Below, piece by piece: positions 1-10,433 of a DNA stretch of 45,687 bases. Positions within the stretch are counted from its first letter, which is position 1; the number at the start of each line of letters is the position of its first letter. The stretch comes from Cyanobacteria bacterium J069 (GTDB lineage: Bacteria > Cyanobacteriota > Cyanobacteriia > Elainellales > Elainellaceae). The position numbers and the translations under genes were made by a program. Where the stretch lies: assembly GCA_003695655.1 (NCBI GenBank), contig RFIF01000535.1, forward strand, positions 1-45,687, in the 5' to 3' direction. A model generated the notes under the pieces. The model was given only the letters and a program-made list of their open reading frames with translations. It made no database searches and was not told the DNA's origin.

Positions 1-194
1 CTGCGGAGGCGATCGCGCGCCTGGTTAATTTCCTTGATCTTTTCTTGAGCTTTTTGGTGCAGTCGCTCGTTGTCGGTGGGGATGCGATCGGGATGCCACA
101 CAAACACCATATCCTTATAAGCCTGGTTCACCTCTTCGAGGGACGCGCCAGGCTCTAAATCAAGGATGCGGTAGCAGTGCTCAAGATCTTTCAT
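1..194 (-). CDS. J-domain (DnaJ-like) protein, N-terminal part, truncated by window edge
   Basis: Reverse strand reads MKDLEHCYRILDLEPGASLEEVNQAYKDMVFVWHPDRIPTDNERLHQKAQEKIKEINQARDRLR, with the HPD motif and J-domain helices. Confidence 0.85.
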   Translation of the reverse strand, partial: MKDLEHCYRILDLEPGASLEEVNQAYKDMVFVWHPDRIPTDNERLHQKAQEKIKEINQARDRLR

Positions 195-501
195 CTAGAT
201 CAAGATATCATTTCCCCGACGGCGTGAGGATGGCGGAAATCCACTCCACATCATTGATTGATTCCCCTGGTAGAATCCCGACTAAGCTGCCAGCTCAAAT
301 GGCTAACAGGGTTGCTGCCAAACGGGTTTAGCAGTTCCCAGGGGCAGCTTTCAGAGGCGCGATCGCCTTGCAGATCAGCATCAAATCAGGGCTAAGGAGA
401 GGCGATCGCCTAATTTCTGGCTCAGCAGACCTACGGAAAATCTAAACAATTCCCGTGTACTTCGCTTCATCTAGCTTTCAGATCTGACCGCTAAACTGTG
501 G

Positions 502-2115
502 TTGATGAATGCAAAGGTTAAAAGCAATATGGATGCCACTGCACTCTGGCAACGCTATCAAGACTGGCTGTATTACCACAGCGGGCTAGGACTCTACGTC
601 GATGTCAGTCGGATGCGCTTTGCCGATGACTTCGTGGAAAGCATGAAACCTAAATTTGACAAGGCTTTTAAAGATGTGGCGGCGCTAGAAGCAGGGGCGA
701 TCGCCAACCCCGACGAAAACCGCATGGTCGGTCACTACTGGCTGCGCAATCCTGACCTGTCGCCCAGCCCAGCGATCAAAGCCGAAATCGTAGACACCCT
801 CGCCAGCATCAAAGACTTTGCAGCCAAGATTCACGCAGGCGAAATTCGCCCCGTGCAAGCGCCCAAGTTCACCGATTTGCTATCCGTGGGCATCGGTGGC
901 TCTGCCCTCGGCCCGCAGTTTGTGGCCGAAGCGCTGGGGCCCGAACCTGCCCCCCTCAAGATTCACTTCATCGACAACACCGACCCCGCTGGTATCGACC
1001 GCATACTGAATCGCCTCAAAGACCGACTAAACAGCACCCTCGTGGTGATCACCAGCAAGTCTGGCGGCACGCCTGAAACCCGCAATGGCATGTTGGAAGT
1101 CAAGCAGTTTTATGAAAAGCACGGGCTAAATTTTGGGCAACATGCGATCGCCGTCACCATGCCCGGCAGCAAAATGGACAGCGTTGCTAAGGCCGAGGGC
1201 TGGCTGGCTACCTTCCCCATGCAAGACTGGGTGGGCGGGCGCACCTCCGAACTCTCCAGCGTGGGCTTGTTGCCCGCTGCGCTGCAAGGCATCGATATCC
1301 AGGCCATGCTCGACGGGGCCCGAGAAATGGACGACGCTACCCGCGTCCCCAACCTTTACCAAAATCCCGCCGCGCTCCTCGCCCTCAGTTGGTACTACGC
1401 GGGCAATGGCAAGGGCGAAAAGGACATGGTGGTGCTGCCTTACAAAGACAGCCTGCTGCTGTTTTCGCGCTATTTGCAGCAGCTTGTGATGGAGTCGCTG
1501 GGCAAGGAAACCGACCTAGACGGCAACACGGTCTATCAGGGCATCGCCGTTTATGGCAACAAGGGTTCCACCGACCAGCACGCCTATGTGCAGCAGCTCC
1601 GTGAGGGCGTACCTAATTTCTTCGTCACCTTTATTGAAGTGTTGGGCGATCGCCAGGGCGAGTCGATCGAGGTAGAACCCGGAGCCACCAGCGGCGACTT
1701 TCTCTCCGGCTTGCTGCAAGGCACCCGCCAAGCGCTCTACGAAAACCATCGAGATTCGATCACCGTCACCATCCCCCACGTAACACCGCGTATCGTCGGT
1801 GCACTCATTGCTCTATACGAACGAACGGTCAGCCTCTATGCTTCCCTGGTGAATATTAACGCCTACCACCAGCCCGGCGTAGAAGCGGGCAAAAAAGCCG
1901 CCGCGTCAGTGCTGGATCTCCAGCGGCAGATCGTCGCTACCCTCAAGGCCACCGGGCAACCCCTCTCGCTGGCGGAACTGGCCAGCAAAATCGGCGCACC
2001 CGAACAAGTGGAAACGGTTTATCTGATCGTTCGCCACCTCAGCGCCAACGACCGCAGCGTGACGCTGACCGGCGACCTGAGTCGGCCCAGCACTCTGATG
2101 GTTTCTGACCACTGA
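502..2115 (+). CDS. pgi: Glucose-6-phosphate isomerase
   Basis: 537-aa ORF with PGI signatures ([45 protein letters not shown]). Start could be slightly downstream. Confidence 0.95.
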   Translation: MMNAKVKSNMDATALWQRYQDWLYYHSGLGLYVDVSRMRFADDFVESMKPKFDKAFKDVAALEAGAIANPDENRMVGHYWLRNPDLSPSPAIKAEIVDTLASIKDFAAKIHAGEIRPVQAPKFTDLLSVGIGGSALGPQFVAEALGPEPAPLKIHFIDNTDPAGIDRILNRLKDRLNSTLVVITSKSGGTPETRNGMLEVKQFYEKHGLNFGQHAIAVTMPGSKMDSVAKAEGWLATFPMQDWVGGRTSELSSVGLLPAALQGIDIQAMLDGAREMDDATRVPNLYQNPAALLALSWYYAGNGKGEKDMVVLPYKDSLLLFSRYLQQLVMESLGKETDLDGNTVYQGIAVYGNKGSTDQHAYVQQLREGVPNFFVTFIEVLGDRQGESIEVEPGATSGDFLSGLLQGTRQALYENHRDSITVTIPHVTPRIVGALIALYERTVSLYASLVNINAYHQPGVEAGKKAAASVLDLQRQIVATLKATGQPLSLAELASKIGAPEQVETVYLIVRHLSANDRSVTLTGDLSRPSTLMVSDH

Positions 2116-2127
2116 GGTGTGTCGGCA

Positions 2128-2161
2128 TTAGGGGTTGTTGCTCCACAGCAGCCACCCCTAA
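2128..2161 (+). terminator. Stem-loop after pgi
   Basis: TTAGGGGT ... ACCCCTAA perfect 8-bp arms with inner TGCT/AGCA, 12 nt after the stop; no strong T-run. Confidence 0.5.
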
Positions 2162-2271
2162 CCTTGGAAATCTGACTTATCACAAAAAGTACCAGTTCTG
2201 CCATTTCAGCAACAATCTTTTTATAGTGGATCTATAGGCTAAAACTACACGTCCACAGATGAGGTGCTGCT

Positions 2272-2712
2272 ATGGGTCTGAAAGGTCGCGTTGAAGTTCG
2301 CCCGTTGACCTCGATCAAGGGCGGCATGGCTGAGTTTTATACCCCCCAGTCCAGCAACGAAACAATGCTGGTCAGCATTCCCGCTGGCATGGTGGACGAC
2401 TTGTTTGTACACCACTTCCAAACCGACCAGCTTTTGGTGGTGCGCGGCAGCTTTGTGCTGGTGGTGCTGCAAAATCGGGAATACCAATACATTCCTCTGA
2501 GCGATCGCCATCCGACGGTCGTCACCATTCCCCCCGGCATTCCCCACGCTGCGATTCACCTCGGTTCTGAACCCTGTTTTTTGGTGAACGCGGTGCTGCG
2601 CCATGGCGATGCGCACCCCAAAGACTATCGTCCAATGAAGCCGCTGATGCCGTTTGATTTTGTCAAAGCCCGCGCGGCTCTGGCCGAACTGGAATATCCC
2701 ATTGCGAGTTAG
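2272..2712 (+). CDS. Cupin-fold / RmlC-like protein
   Basis: 146-aa ORF; beta-rich pattern with PPGIPHAAIHLG, cupin-like. Confidence 0.6.
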   Translation: MGLKGRVEVRPLTSIKGGMAEFYTPQSSNETMLVSIPAGMVDDLFVHHFQTDQLLVVRGSFVLVVLQNREYQYIPLSDRHPTVVTIPPGIPHAAIHLGSEPCFLVNAVLRHGDAHPKDYRPMKPLMPFDFVKARAALAELEYPIAS

Positions 2713-2831
2713 GGATCAGGGGTTAGGGGTCAAGGGTCAGGGGCTTAGTCGTGCATGTCCCACTAATCCTGAAACCTGTCCCCTGAAACCTGTCCCCTGA
2801 AACCTGTCCCCTGACCCCTGAAACCTGATCC
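2713..2831. repeat. Facing heptamer (STRR-type) arrays in the convergent cupin/gloA gap
   Basis: 2768-2830 parses as nine 7-mers: CCTGAAA CCTGTCC x3, then CCTGACC CCTGAAA CCTGATC. 2713-2747 carries the complementary type (GATCAGG GGTTAGG GGTCAAG GGTCAGG GGCTTAG). Confidence 0.85.
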
Positions 2832-2833
2832 CT

Positions 2834-3259
2834 CTAAACCGTCGCCGCCGCTTCCTGCTTCTGCGTCGATCCTTGCGTGCCCAGTTGAATTAGCTCGACT
2901 TTGTAGCCGTCGGGATCTTCTACAAAGGCGATGACCGTTGAGCCATGCTTCATGGGGCCGGGTTCCCGCGTCACCTTGCCGCCCAGTTCCCGAATGCGAT
3001 CGCATGTCCCATAAATATCCTCGACACCCAGCGCAATGTGCCCATAGCCATTGCCCAGGTCATATTGATCCGTGCCCCAGTTGTAGGTCAGCTCCAGTAC
3101 GGTGTGATCTGACTCGTCGCCATAGCCCACAAACGCCAGGGTAAATTCCCCGCCCGGATAGTCCTTCTGGCGCAGCAGCGTCATACCCAGCACGTTGCAA
3201 TAAAACTCCAGCGATTTTTCCAAATTGCCCACACGCAGCATCGTATGCAGCATTCTCAT
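2834..3259 (-). CDS. gloA: Lactoylglutathione lyase (glyoxalase I)
   Basis: 141 aa; [26 protein letters not shown]...[11 protein letters not shown]. Confidence 0.93.
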   Translation of the reverse strand: MRMLHTMLRVGNLEKSLEFYCNVLGMTLLRQKDYPGGEFTLAFVGYGDESDHTVLELTYNWGTDQYDLGNGYGHIALGVEDIYGTCDRIRELGGKVTREPGPMKHGSTVIAFVEDPDGYKVELIQLGTQGSTQKQEAAATV

Positions 3260-3319
3260 CGGTTTCGCCTCCTGAGGTTTGACAGTTACTCATTCCTCTT
3301 TATTTTATGGCGTGGGAAT

Positions 3320-3422
3320 GGGGTGACGGGGTGACGGGGGATGGGGTGACGGGGTGACGAAGTTTTGCTAGAAACACTTTCTCCCCCTCTCCCCCTCTCA
3401 TCATCACTTCCTCTCATCATCA
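3320..3422 (+). repeat. Dispersed intergenic repeat, copy 1 (G-rich half, hairpin centre, C-rich half)
   Basis: GACGGGGTGACGAAGTTTTGCTAGAAACACTTTCTCCCCCTCTCCCCCTCTCATCATCACT is nearly identical to the reverse complement of about 15635-15700. Confidence 0.85.
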
Positions 3423-3522
3423 CTCCCACCCTCCACACTCCAACACTCCCCGACCCTTGCCCACACCCGCGTCTCAGGCTACAGTCAGCTAATATTTGCC
3501 CGTTTCTGGATAGTTTCGCTAT

Positions 3523-4602
3523 ATGACTGACGCGCTCTGCAAAACGCCGCTCTATGACCTGGCGATCGCCCAAAAAGCCCGCATGACACCATTTTCGGGT
3601 TGGGAGATGCCCGTGCAATTTGGCGGCATCACTCAAGAACATCAGGCGGTGCGGCAGAGTGTGGGGATGTTCGATATTTCCCATATGGGCAAGTTTCGGC
3701 TGCGGGGCGACGATCTGTTAGCCCAGCTTCAGCGGCTGGTGCCGACCGATCTCAGCGGGCTGCAACCCGGTGCCGCGCAATACACGGTGTTGCTCAATCC
3801 TCAAGGCGGCATCGTAGACGACTTCATCATCTATGCGCAGGAGCCGGGGCGGGTTGACCTGATTGTGAACGCGGCGACGACCGAAAAAGACAAGGCGTGG
3901 CTGCTGGAACACCTATCCGGCGTGGATCTGGAAGATTTATCGGGCGATCGCGCTTTGCTGGCCGTGCAGGGCCCCGCTGCCGTCGCCACATTGCAAAAAT
4001 TTGTGCCAGAAGATTTGTCTCAAGTCCCTAAGTTTGGGCATCTGGAAGGCACGGTGTTGGGCAGTCCTGGCTTTTTGGCCCGGACAGGCTATACAGGCGA
4101 GGACGGCTTTGAGGTAATGGTGGAACCGGAGACGGGGCGAGACCTGTGGCGATCGCTCCTCGACGCAGGCGCAGTTCCTTGCGGACTTGGGGCCCGCGAC
4201 ACCCTGCGGCTGGAAGCGGCAATGGCGCTCTATGGGCAAGACATCGACGACACCACCACGCCGCTCGAAGCGGGACTTGGCTGGCTGGTGCATCTGGACA
4301 AAGTGCCCGACTTCATCGGCCGCGAGGTGCTGCTGCAACAAAAGCAGACTGGGGTGTCTCGGCGGCTAGTCGGCTTGCAGCTTACCGGACGCAACATTGC
4401 CCGCCACGACTATCCCCTACTGCACAGCGGCGAACCCATCGGCAAGGTCACTAGTGGCACTCTCTCGCCCACGCTGGGCTATCCCATTGCCCTGGCCTAT
4501 GCGCTGGTCGATCTGGCTCGCATTGGTCAAATTCTAGAAGTCGAAATTCGTGGCAAAAGCTACCCGGCAACGGTCGTCAAGCGCCCCTTCTATAAGCGCT
4601 GA
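3523..4602 (+). CDS. gcvT: Glycine cleavage system T protein (aminomethyltransferase)
   Basis: 359 aa; [34 protein letters not shown], typical GcvT. Confidence 0.95.
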   Translation: MTDALCKTPLYDLAIAQKARMTPFSGWEMPVQFGGITQEHQAVRQSVGMFDISHMGKFRLRGDDLLAQLQRLVPTDLSGLQPGAAQYTVLLNPQGGIVDDFIIYAQEPGRVDLIVNAATTEKDKAWLLEHLSGVDLEDLSGDRALLAVQGPAAVATLQKFVPEDLSQVPKFGHLEGTVLGSPGFLARTGYTGEDGFEVMVEPETGRDLWRSLLDAGAVPCGLGARDTLRLEAAMALYGQDIDDTTTPLEAGLGWLVHLDKVPDFIGREVLLQQKQTGVSRRLVGLQLTGRNIARHDYPLLHSGEPIGKVTSGTLSPTLGYPIALAYALVDLARIGQILEVEIRGKSYPATVVKRPFYKR

Positions 4603-4687
4603 GCGATTTCAGCAATCAATCCTAAAATCCTAATCAACCCCGAAAATTACGCTAATCTTTTCCTGTACGCCTCATCGCGCCCAACCT

Positions 4688-5077
4688 ATGAGCCTGGAAT
4701 ATCCCGAAGATCTGAAATACACAGACTCCCACGAATACATCCGCCTGGATGGAGATACTGCCACCATTGGCATTACCGCCTTTGCTGTCGATCAGTTGGG
4801 CGACATTGTGTTTCTAGAGTTGCCCGAAGTAGGAGAAGCGTTAGAAAAAGGCGAAACTTTTGGCACTGTGGAATCGGTTAAAGCGGTCGAAGATTTGAAA
4901 GCGCCCCTCTCTGGCAAGGTTGTCGAGCGTAACGACCCCCTGCTTGACACGCCAGAACAACTGGCCGACGATCCATACGGCATTGCCTGGCTGCTCAAGA
5001 TCGAAGTTAGCGATGGGGCCGAGCTAGACGACACGCTGTCAATGGAGGAGTATCTGGCGCTGGTTGAGGGGGAGTGA
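4688..5077 (+). CDS. gcvH: Glycine cleavage system H protein
   Basis: 129 aa; lipoyl-lysine region [24 protein letters not shown]. Confidence 0.95.
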   Translation: MSLEYPEDLKYTDSHEYIRLDGDTATIGITAFAVDQLGDIVFLELPEVGEALEKGETFGTVESVKAVEDLKAPLSGKVVERNDPLLDTPEQLADDPYGIAWLLKIEVSDGAELDDTLSMEEYLALVEGE

Positions 5078-5251
5078 GGAGAAGGAAAGGGCGAGAGATA
5101 AGGGATGAATCGGGCTGGGTTTTTGAAGGTTATGCGCTGCCCTCTCTCTGCGTAATCTAATTCATCCCTCCGCCTTCATCCTTCATCCTTTAATGAATCC
5201 CTTTAGAATGGACAAATAGCGAAATTTAACAGTAGTAACTCAGGCTTGCTT

Positions 5252-6343
5252 ATGTCGGTTTTGGCGGCGATCGCAGTTCTTGCACTCCTTATCTTTGTTC
5301 ATGAGCTGGGCCACTTCCTGGCGGCGCGACTTCAGGGGATTCATGTGAATCGGTTTTCCCTGGGCTTTGGCCCGATTCTCTGGAAATATCAGGGCCCCGA
5401 AACGGAGTATGCGATTCGCGCCATTCCGCTGGGTGGATTTGTTGGCTTTCCCGATGACGATCCCGACAGCGACATCCCCCCCAACGACCCCAACTTGATG
5501 CGCAACCGCAAGGTGCTCGATCGGGCGATCGTCATTAGCGCTGGAGTGATTGCCAATTTGCTGTTTGCCTATCTGGTGTTCGTGACACAAGTGGCAGTGG
5601 TTGGCGTACCACAAGCATTTAACTATGAGCCGGGCGTATTGATTCCGCAGGTTGTGTCGGCCGATTCACCCGCAGCCCTGGCTGGGGTTCAGGATGGCGA
5701 CATCGTGGTGGCAGTCAACGGGCAAGACGTTGGTGAGGGCGAAGCAGCCCAGCAAGCATTGATGAAGGCCATCACGGGCAGCCCCGACCAGCCGATTAGT
5801 TTAACCGTGCAGCGGAGCGCTGGACAGGTCAATCTCAACGTTACTCCCAAACCCGATGCGGATGGTGTGGGCAAGATCGGCGTTGTGTTAAATCCCAATG
5901 GCAAGGTCGAGTTTCGTCGCCCCAACGGTGTATTTGAGGTTTTTAGCCTCGCCGCCAGAGAATTTCAGGATATGTTCTCGCGGACGGTACAGGGGTTTGT
6001 GTCGCTGATTACAAACTTTTCGGCGGTGTCGGGTCAGGTGGCTGGCCCAGTCAAGATTGTGGAGCAAGGTGCAAATCTGGCGGCAAATGACTGGATCAAT
6101 CTGTTCCCGTTCACGGCCATCATTAGTATTAATCTGGCAATTATTAACATCCTGCCGCTGCCAGCGCTGGATGGCGGTCAGTTGGCATTTCTGCTGATTG
6201 AGGCGCTACGCGGCAAGCCCTTGCCAACCCGGTTCCAAGAGAGTGTCATGCAAACAGGGCTGATGCTGCTGCTGGGGTTAGGCGTGTTTCTGATTGTGCG
6301 GGACACCACGCAACTGTCCTTTTTCAAAAACTTGCTCCAATAA
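5252..6343 (+). CDS. Site-2 protease family zinc metalloprotease (RseP-like, M50)
   Basis: HELGH near the N-terminus, a PDZ region, and LPLPALDGGQLAFLLIE near the C-terminus. The listed ORF starts at TTG 5246; ATG at 5252 is preferred. Confidence 0.9.
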   Translation: MSVLAAIAVLALLIFVHELGHFLAARLQGIHVNRFSLGFGPILWKYQGPETEYAIRAIPLGGFVGFPDDDPDSDIPPNDPNLMRNRKVLDRAIVISAGVIANLLFAYLVFVTQVAVVGVPQAFNYEPGVLIPQVVSADSPAALAGVQDGDIVVAVNGQDVGEGEAAQQALMKAITGSPDQPISLTVQRSAGQVNLNVTPKPDADGVGKIGVVLNPNGKVEFRRPNGVFEVFSLAAREFQDMFSRTVQGFVSLITNFSAVSGQVAGPVKIVEQGANLAANDWINLFPFTAIISINLAIINILPLPALDGGQLAFLLIEALRGKPLPTRFQESVMQTGLMLLLGLGVFLIVRDTTQLSFFKNLLQ

Positions 6344-6363
6344 GAAAGTAAGGAAGACCGCGC

Positions 6364-7068
6364 GTGCCTAGACGGGCTGGCAAGAAGCAGCGATCGCTGG
6401 AAATTTTGGTGCGGCTGAAGCGGCTGTATCCAGACGCAACTTGCTCGCTGGATTATGAAACGCCGGTACAGCTTTTGGTGGCGACGATTCTCTCGGCGCA
6501 GTGCACCGATGAACGGGTAAATCAGGTAACACCGGAGCTATTTCGCCGCTTCCCGGATGCCCCATCGCTGGCCAGCGCTGACCCAGACGAAATCGAAAAT
6601 CTGGTGCGCTCTACAGGGTTTTATCGCAACAAGGCGAAAAATATCCAGGGAGCTTGCCGCAAGATCGTAACTGATTTTGGCGGACAGGTGCCGCAGACGA
6701 TGGAGGAGTTGCTGACGTTACCCGGAGTTGCCCGCAAGACTGGGAACGTCGTGCTGGCTCATGCGTTTGGCATTAACGCGGGCGTGACCGTGGATACGCA
6801 TGTCAAGCGCCTAACCTATCGGCTGGGGTTAACTACTCATACTGATCCAGTGCGGATTGAGCGCGACCTGATGAAGCTACTGCCCCAGCCCGACTGGGAA
6901 AACTGGTCGATTCGCCTGATTTATCACGGGCGAGCGGTATGCAATGCGCGAAATCCAGCGTGCGATCGCTGCCAGTTGGCCGATCTCTGCCCCTCCGCCG
7001 ACCCGACAAAAGTTGCGCTTGCGGCAGTGCCTGCACTTGTAAAGGAACCTGCGATCCTCGAACCCTAA
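6364..7068 (+). CDS. nth: Endonuclease III
   Basis: 234 aa, GTG start; helix-hairpin-helix LPGVARKTGNVVL and [4Fe-4S] cysteines CNARNPACDRCQLADLC. Confidence 0.95.
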   Translation: MPRRAGKKQRSLEILVRLKRLYPDATCSLDYETPVQLLVATILSAQCTDERVNQVTPELFRRFPDAPSLASADPDEIENLVRSTGFYRNKAKNIQGACRKIVTDFGGQVPQTMEELLTLPGVARKTGNVVLAHAFGINAGVTVDTHVKRLTYRLGLTTHTDPVRIERDLMKLLPQPDWENWSIRLIYHGRAVCNARNPACDRCQLADLCPSADPTKVALAAVPALVKEPAILEP

Positions 7069-7128
7069 CGCCTCATCTGTCCGTTTCCCAAAACTTCCGC
7101 CAGAATAAAGACAGCCTCCAGCCCCCGT

Positions 7129-10100
7129 GTGTCTATGCCCCCAGATGCCTCTGCGCCGCTGACGCTGTTCGTGTCCTATTCCCACCGAGATGAAGCGCTG
7201 AAGGATGAACTGATTGTTCATCTGGCCAATCTAAAGCGCCAGGGGAAAATTGCCGCCTGGCAAGACCGCGACATCGAAGCGGGCACCGAGTGGGATGCTG
7301 AAATCAAGCAGCAGCTCGAATCTGCCGAAATCATCCTGCTGCTAATCACGCCTCGGTTTCTCGCGTCGGACTATTGCTATGACCTGGAAATGCAGCGGGC
7401 CGTGCAGCGCCACAACGAAGGCACCGCCCGCGTCATCCCCATCATCCTCAAACCGTGCGACTGGCAGGGCAGCCCCTTTAGCAAGCTCCAGGTCTTGCCC
7501 AAAGATGCCAAAGCTGTTACCCAGTGGCCCGATCAAGACGAAGCCTTTTTGAACGTGGTGCAGGGCATCCGTCGCGCTGTGGAGTCGCTCCACGCAAAAA
7601 AGCATCTGGGGGCAACGCCTGATTCTGCGAATGCAGCGGACGTTGCCCCGCCGCAACCCCTAACTCCTCAATTTTCAACTTATAATCCAGCTACTTTTAC
7701 GGGTCGCGAAGCCGAAACCGCAGACCTGACCCAAGTCCTGGTGGGAAGCTGCCGCATTCTCGCCATTGTGGGCATGACGGGTATCGGCAAAACCGCCCTG
7801 GCAGAGCGAGTTATCGCCAGTCTGATAGAAACGACCGACGCTGCGACGCTACCTTACATCCGCTTTAGCCTGGACGATCGCAGCCTGACGCCGGACTTTT
7901 CTAGCAGTGGCGCGGCGCTGCTCCGTACGCTGGGCGAAGAACCAACCCTGGCCGATCAGCAAGACCCCGCCAACCTGCTGGCTCACCTGTTTCGCCGATT
8001 GCAAAGCCACCCCTGCCGTCTGCAAATCGACTCGCTGGAGCGGCTGCTGCGGGGTAACGAGCAAGAGGGCTGGAGCGAATTTTGCGATCCGCTGTGGCTG
8101 GATTTGCTGCATCAGTTTTTGGCGGCTGCCGACACCCGCAGCCAACTGCTGCTGACGAGCCAGGATATCCCCGCCGATCTGGATACCGTCGCCTCGCGCT
8201 ATCCGCAGTTTTGGCATTGCGAGGCGCTCCAGGGACTGTCCGCCGCCGAACAGCTTGAGCTATTTGCCAAGTTAGGGCTGCCCCAGGACGCGGCAGCGCA
8301 GGAAACGCTGCGGCAGATTGGGCAGTTTTATGATGGGCATCCGCTGGTGTTGCAGGTGATGGCGGAGGAGATGCGCCAGCCGCCGTTTTCAGAAAATGTC
8401 GCCCGCTATTGGCAGCACTACGCCGCCGAGTTTGCCGCCTCATCCACCGCGCCCGCCGCTGCTGGCAACAAGCTCGATCGTAGCCGTCTGTTTCGGCGTC
8501 GCGTGCGGCAGCGAGTCGAGCAATCCATCCAGCGTTTGCCCGACCCCGCCCGCCAGATGCTCTGCGCCAGCGCCGTTTTCCGTCGCCCCGTGCCTACCGA
8601 GTTTTGGCACGCGATGCTGCCCGACGGAGATCCCTACGCCGCCTTCGACACGCTGCAAGATGGCCACCTGGTAGAGTATGCACCCTCAGAAGGCGACACG
8701 CTACTAATTCGACAGCACAACCTGATTCGTGCTGTCGCCTACGCGCTGCTAAAAGCTGACCCCGCAACATGGGAGGCAGCCGAACGCAAAGCGGCTGATC
8801 TGTGGCTCACGAACTACGAACCTGCTCCTAACGCAGAACGGCTGGAAACCGTACGCGGATATCTAGAAGCCTTTGACCACTATTGCGAAGTGAGCGATTG
8901 GGAACAAGCCAGCGAGATTTATACTTGTCAACTGGTGTCCACAAATCAGGCACTGCACTGGCAGTTATTGATGTGGGGATATTACAAAGAATTAATTGAG
9001 GTCAGCCGTAGGCTCGTTAATCGAATTGCGTCTCAAACTAAAAGGCTTTGCCTCAACCGGATAGGCAACTCCTATAGCAATCTTGGCAATGTTGAAAGGG
9101 CAATCGATTATTATCAGCAGGCGTTGCAGTTTGCTCGTGAAACTGGCGATCGCCAAGGTGAAGGCCGTGTCCTGGGCGATCTGGGGAATGCATATGACAA
9201 TCTAGGGGAATATGAACAGGCGATCGACTTCCATCAGCAATACCTGACCATTGCACGGGAAATTGGCGATCGCCGGAGTGAAGGCAATGCCCTTGGTGAT
9301 CTGGGGAATGCGTATAGCCATTTGGGGCAGCATGAGCGGGCGATTGACTTCTATCAGCAAAGCCTAAGCATTGCGCGGGAGATTAGTAATCGCCATGGTG
9401 AGGGCGTTGCCTTAGGCAATCTGGGGGTTGCCCACAGAAACTTAGGGCAGTATGAGCGGGCGAGTAATTTTCATCAGCAATATCTGAGCATTGCGCGGGA
9501 GATTGGCGATCGCCGGGGTGAAGGCATTGCCCTATGTCATCTGGGGATTGCACACCATATCCTGGGGCAGTATGAGCAGGCGATCGACCTCTATCAGCAA
9601 TATCTAAGCATTGCGCGGGAGATTGGCGATCGCCAGGGTGAAGGCAGTGCTTTAGGCTGTCTAGGAATTGCCCACAAGAGTCTAGGGCAGTATGAGCGGG
9701 CGATCGACCTCTATCAGCAATATCTAAGCATTGCGCGGGAGATTGGTGATCGCCAGGGTGAAGGCAATGCCCTGGGCAATCTGGGGAATGCGTACGACAG
9801 TCTGGGGCAGTATGAGCGGGCGATCGATTTCCATCAGCAAAGTCTGAGCATTGCGCAGGAGATTGGCGATCGTCGGGGTGAGGGCGCTGCTCTAGTCAAT
9901 ATGGGTGAAACTCAACTCAAGCTGGAGCAATACGCAGAATCGCTGACTAATAACCAGGCGGCATTAGAAATTTTTCGAGAGATTGGCGATCGGGCTAACG
10001 AAGCCGAAGCGCTCAAAAATTTGGCAGAGGTGCATCAGGCGCTGGGCGAGGGGGCGGTGGCGCGGCATTATGGTGAGCAGGCGTTGGCGCTGGCGACGGA

Positions 10101-10170
10101 GTTGGGCATTCCGCTCCAGGCGGAGTGCGAGGCGTTGCTGTCAGAGTTGGAAAAGGGCGACAGTGAATGA
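7129..10170 (+). CDS. TIR domain / NB-ARC-like STAND NTPase / TPR protein (predicted immune sensor-effector)
   Basis: 1013 aa (GTG 7129 or ATG 7135). N-terminal TIR (LFVSYSHRDEALKDELIVHL...IAAWQDRDIEAGTEWDAEI...ITPRFLASDYCYDLEMQRAV). FTGREAE followed by P-loop GMTGIGKTAL. C-terminal 40-aa TPRs (EIGDRRGEG-ALG-LG-AY--LGQYERAIDFYQQ-LSIAR). Confidence 0.92.
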   Translation: MSMPPDASAPLTLFVSYSHRDEALKDELIVHLANLKRQGKIAAWQDRDIEAGTEWDAEIKQQLESAEIILLLITPRFLASDYCYDLEMQRAVQRHNEGTARVIPIILKPCDWQGSPFSKLQVLPKDAKAVTQWPDQDEAFLNVVQGIRRAVESLHAKKHLGATPDSANAADVAPPQPLTPQFSTYNPATFTGREAETADLTQVLVGSCRILAIVGMTGIGKTALAERVIASLIETTDAATLPYIRFSLDDRSLTPDFSSSGAALLRTLGEEPTLADQQDPANLLAHLFRRLQSHPCRLQIDSLERLLRGNEQEGWSEFCDPLWLDLLHQFLAAADTRSQLLLTSQDIPADLDTVASRYPQFWHCEALQGLSAAEQLELFAKLGLPQDAAAQETLRQIGQFYDGHPLVLQVMAEEMRQPPFSENVARYWQHYAAEFAASSTAPAAAGNKLDRSRLFRRRVRQRVEQSIQRLPDPARQMLCASAVFRRPVPTEFWHAMLPDGDPYAAFDTLQDGHLVEYAPSEGDTLLIRQHNLIRAVAYALLKADPATWEAAERKAADLWLTNYEPAPNAERLETVRGYLEAFDHYCEVSDWEQASEIYTCQLVSTNQALHWQLLMWGYYKELIEVSRRLVNRIASQTKRLCLNRIGNSYSNLGNVERAIDYYQQALQFARETGDRQGEGRVLGDLGNAYDNLGEYEQAIDFHQQYLTIAREIGDRRSEGNALGDLGNAYSHLGQHERAIDFYQQSLSIAREISNRHGEGVALGNLGVAHRNLGQYERASNFHQQYLSIAREIGDRRGEGIALCHLGIAHHILGQYEQAIDLYQQYLSIAREIGDRQGEGSALGCLGIAHKSLGQYERAIDLYQQYLSIAREIGDRQGEGNALGNLGNAYDSLGQYERAIDFHQQSLSIAQEIGDRRGEGAALVNMGETQLKLEQYAESLTNNQAALEIFREIGDRANEAEALKNLAEVHQALGEGAVARHYGEQALALATELGIPLQAECEALLSELEKGDSE
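9120..9990 (+). repeat. 120-bp in-frame tandem repeats encoding TPRs
   Basis: The GATTGGCGATCGCC-like element recurs at exact 120-nt spacing (about 9145, 9265, 9385, 9505, 9625, 9745, 9865, 9985) with strongly conserved flanks. Confidence 0.95.
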
Positions 10171-10433
10171 GCCAGCGAGACAAACTACTGATCAAAATTT
10201 TGCTGGGAACTGCGGATGCCAATATTCCTTTTGAATCGCTGTGTCAATTGCTGCGTACTCTTGGTTTTGATGAACGAATACGCGGGAGTCACCATATTTT
10301 CTCCAAATCAGGGGTTGAAGAGATTCTCAACCTTCAGCCAAAACAGGGAAAAGCCAAAGCCTATCAGGTGAAACAAGTTCGCACTGTAATCTTGAAATAT
10401 CAGCTTGGAGGGGACGATGGAAATTCGCTATGA
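10167..10433 (+). CDS. hicA: HicA/YcfA-like mRNA interferase toxin
   Basis: 88 aa; LCQLLRTLGFDERIRGSHHIFSKSG...LNLQPKQGKAKAYQVKQVRTVILKY; ATGA overlap with the upstream STAND gene. Confidence 0.85.
   Translation: MSQRDKLLIKILLGTADANIPFESLCQLLRTLGFDERIRGSHHIFSKSGVEEILNLQPKQGKAKAYQVKQVRTVILKYQLGGDDGNSL

Noticed and set aside
3937-4341. 134-aa minus-strand ORF
   Set aside because: Shadow of gcvT.
5240-5614. 124-aa minus-strand ORF
   Set aside because: Antisense to the HELGH-containing M50 protease; no motif.
9120-9990. CRISPR-like spacing from 120-bp repeats
   Set aside because: Repeats are in frame and encode TPRs; no spacer/repeat alternation.
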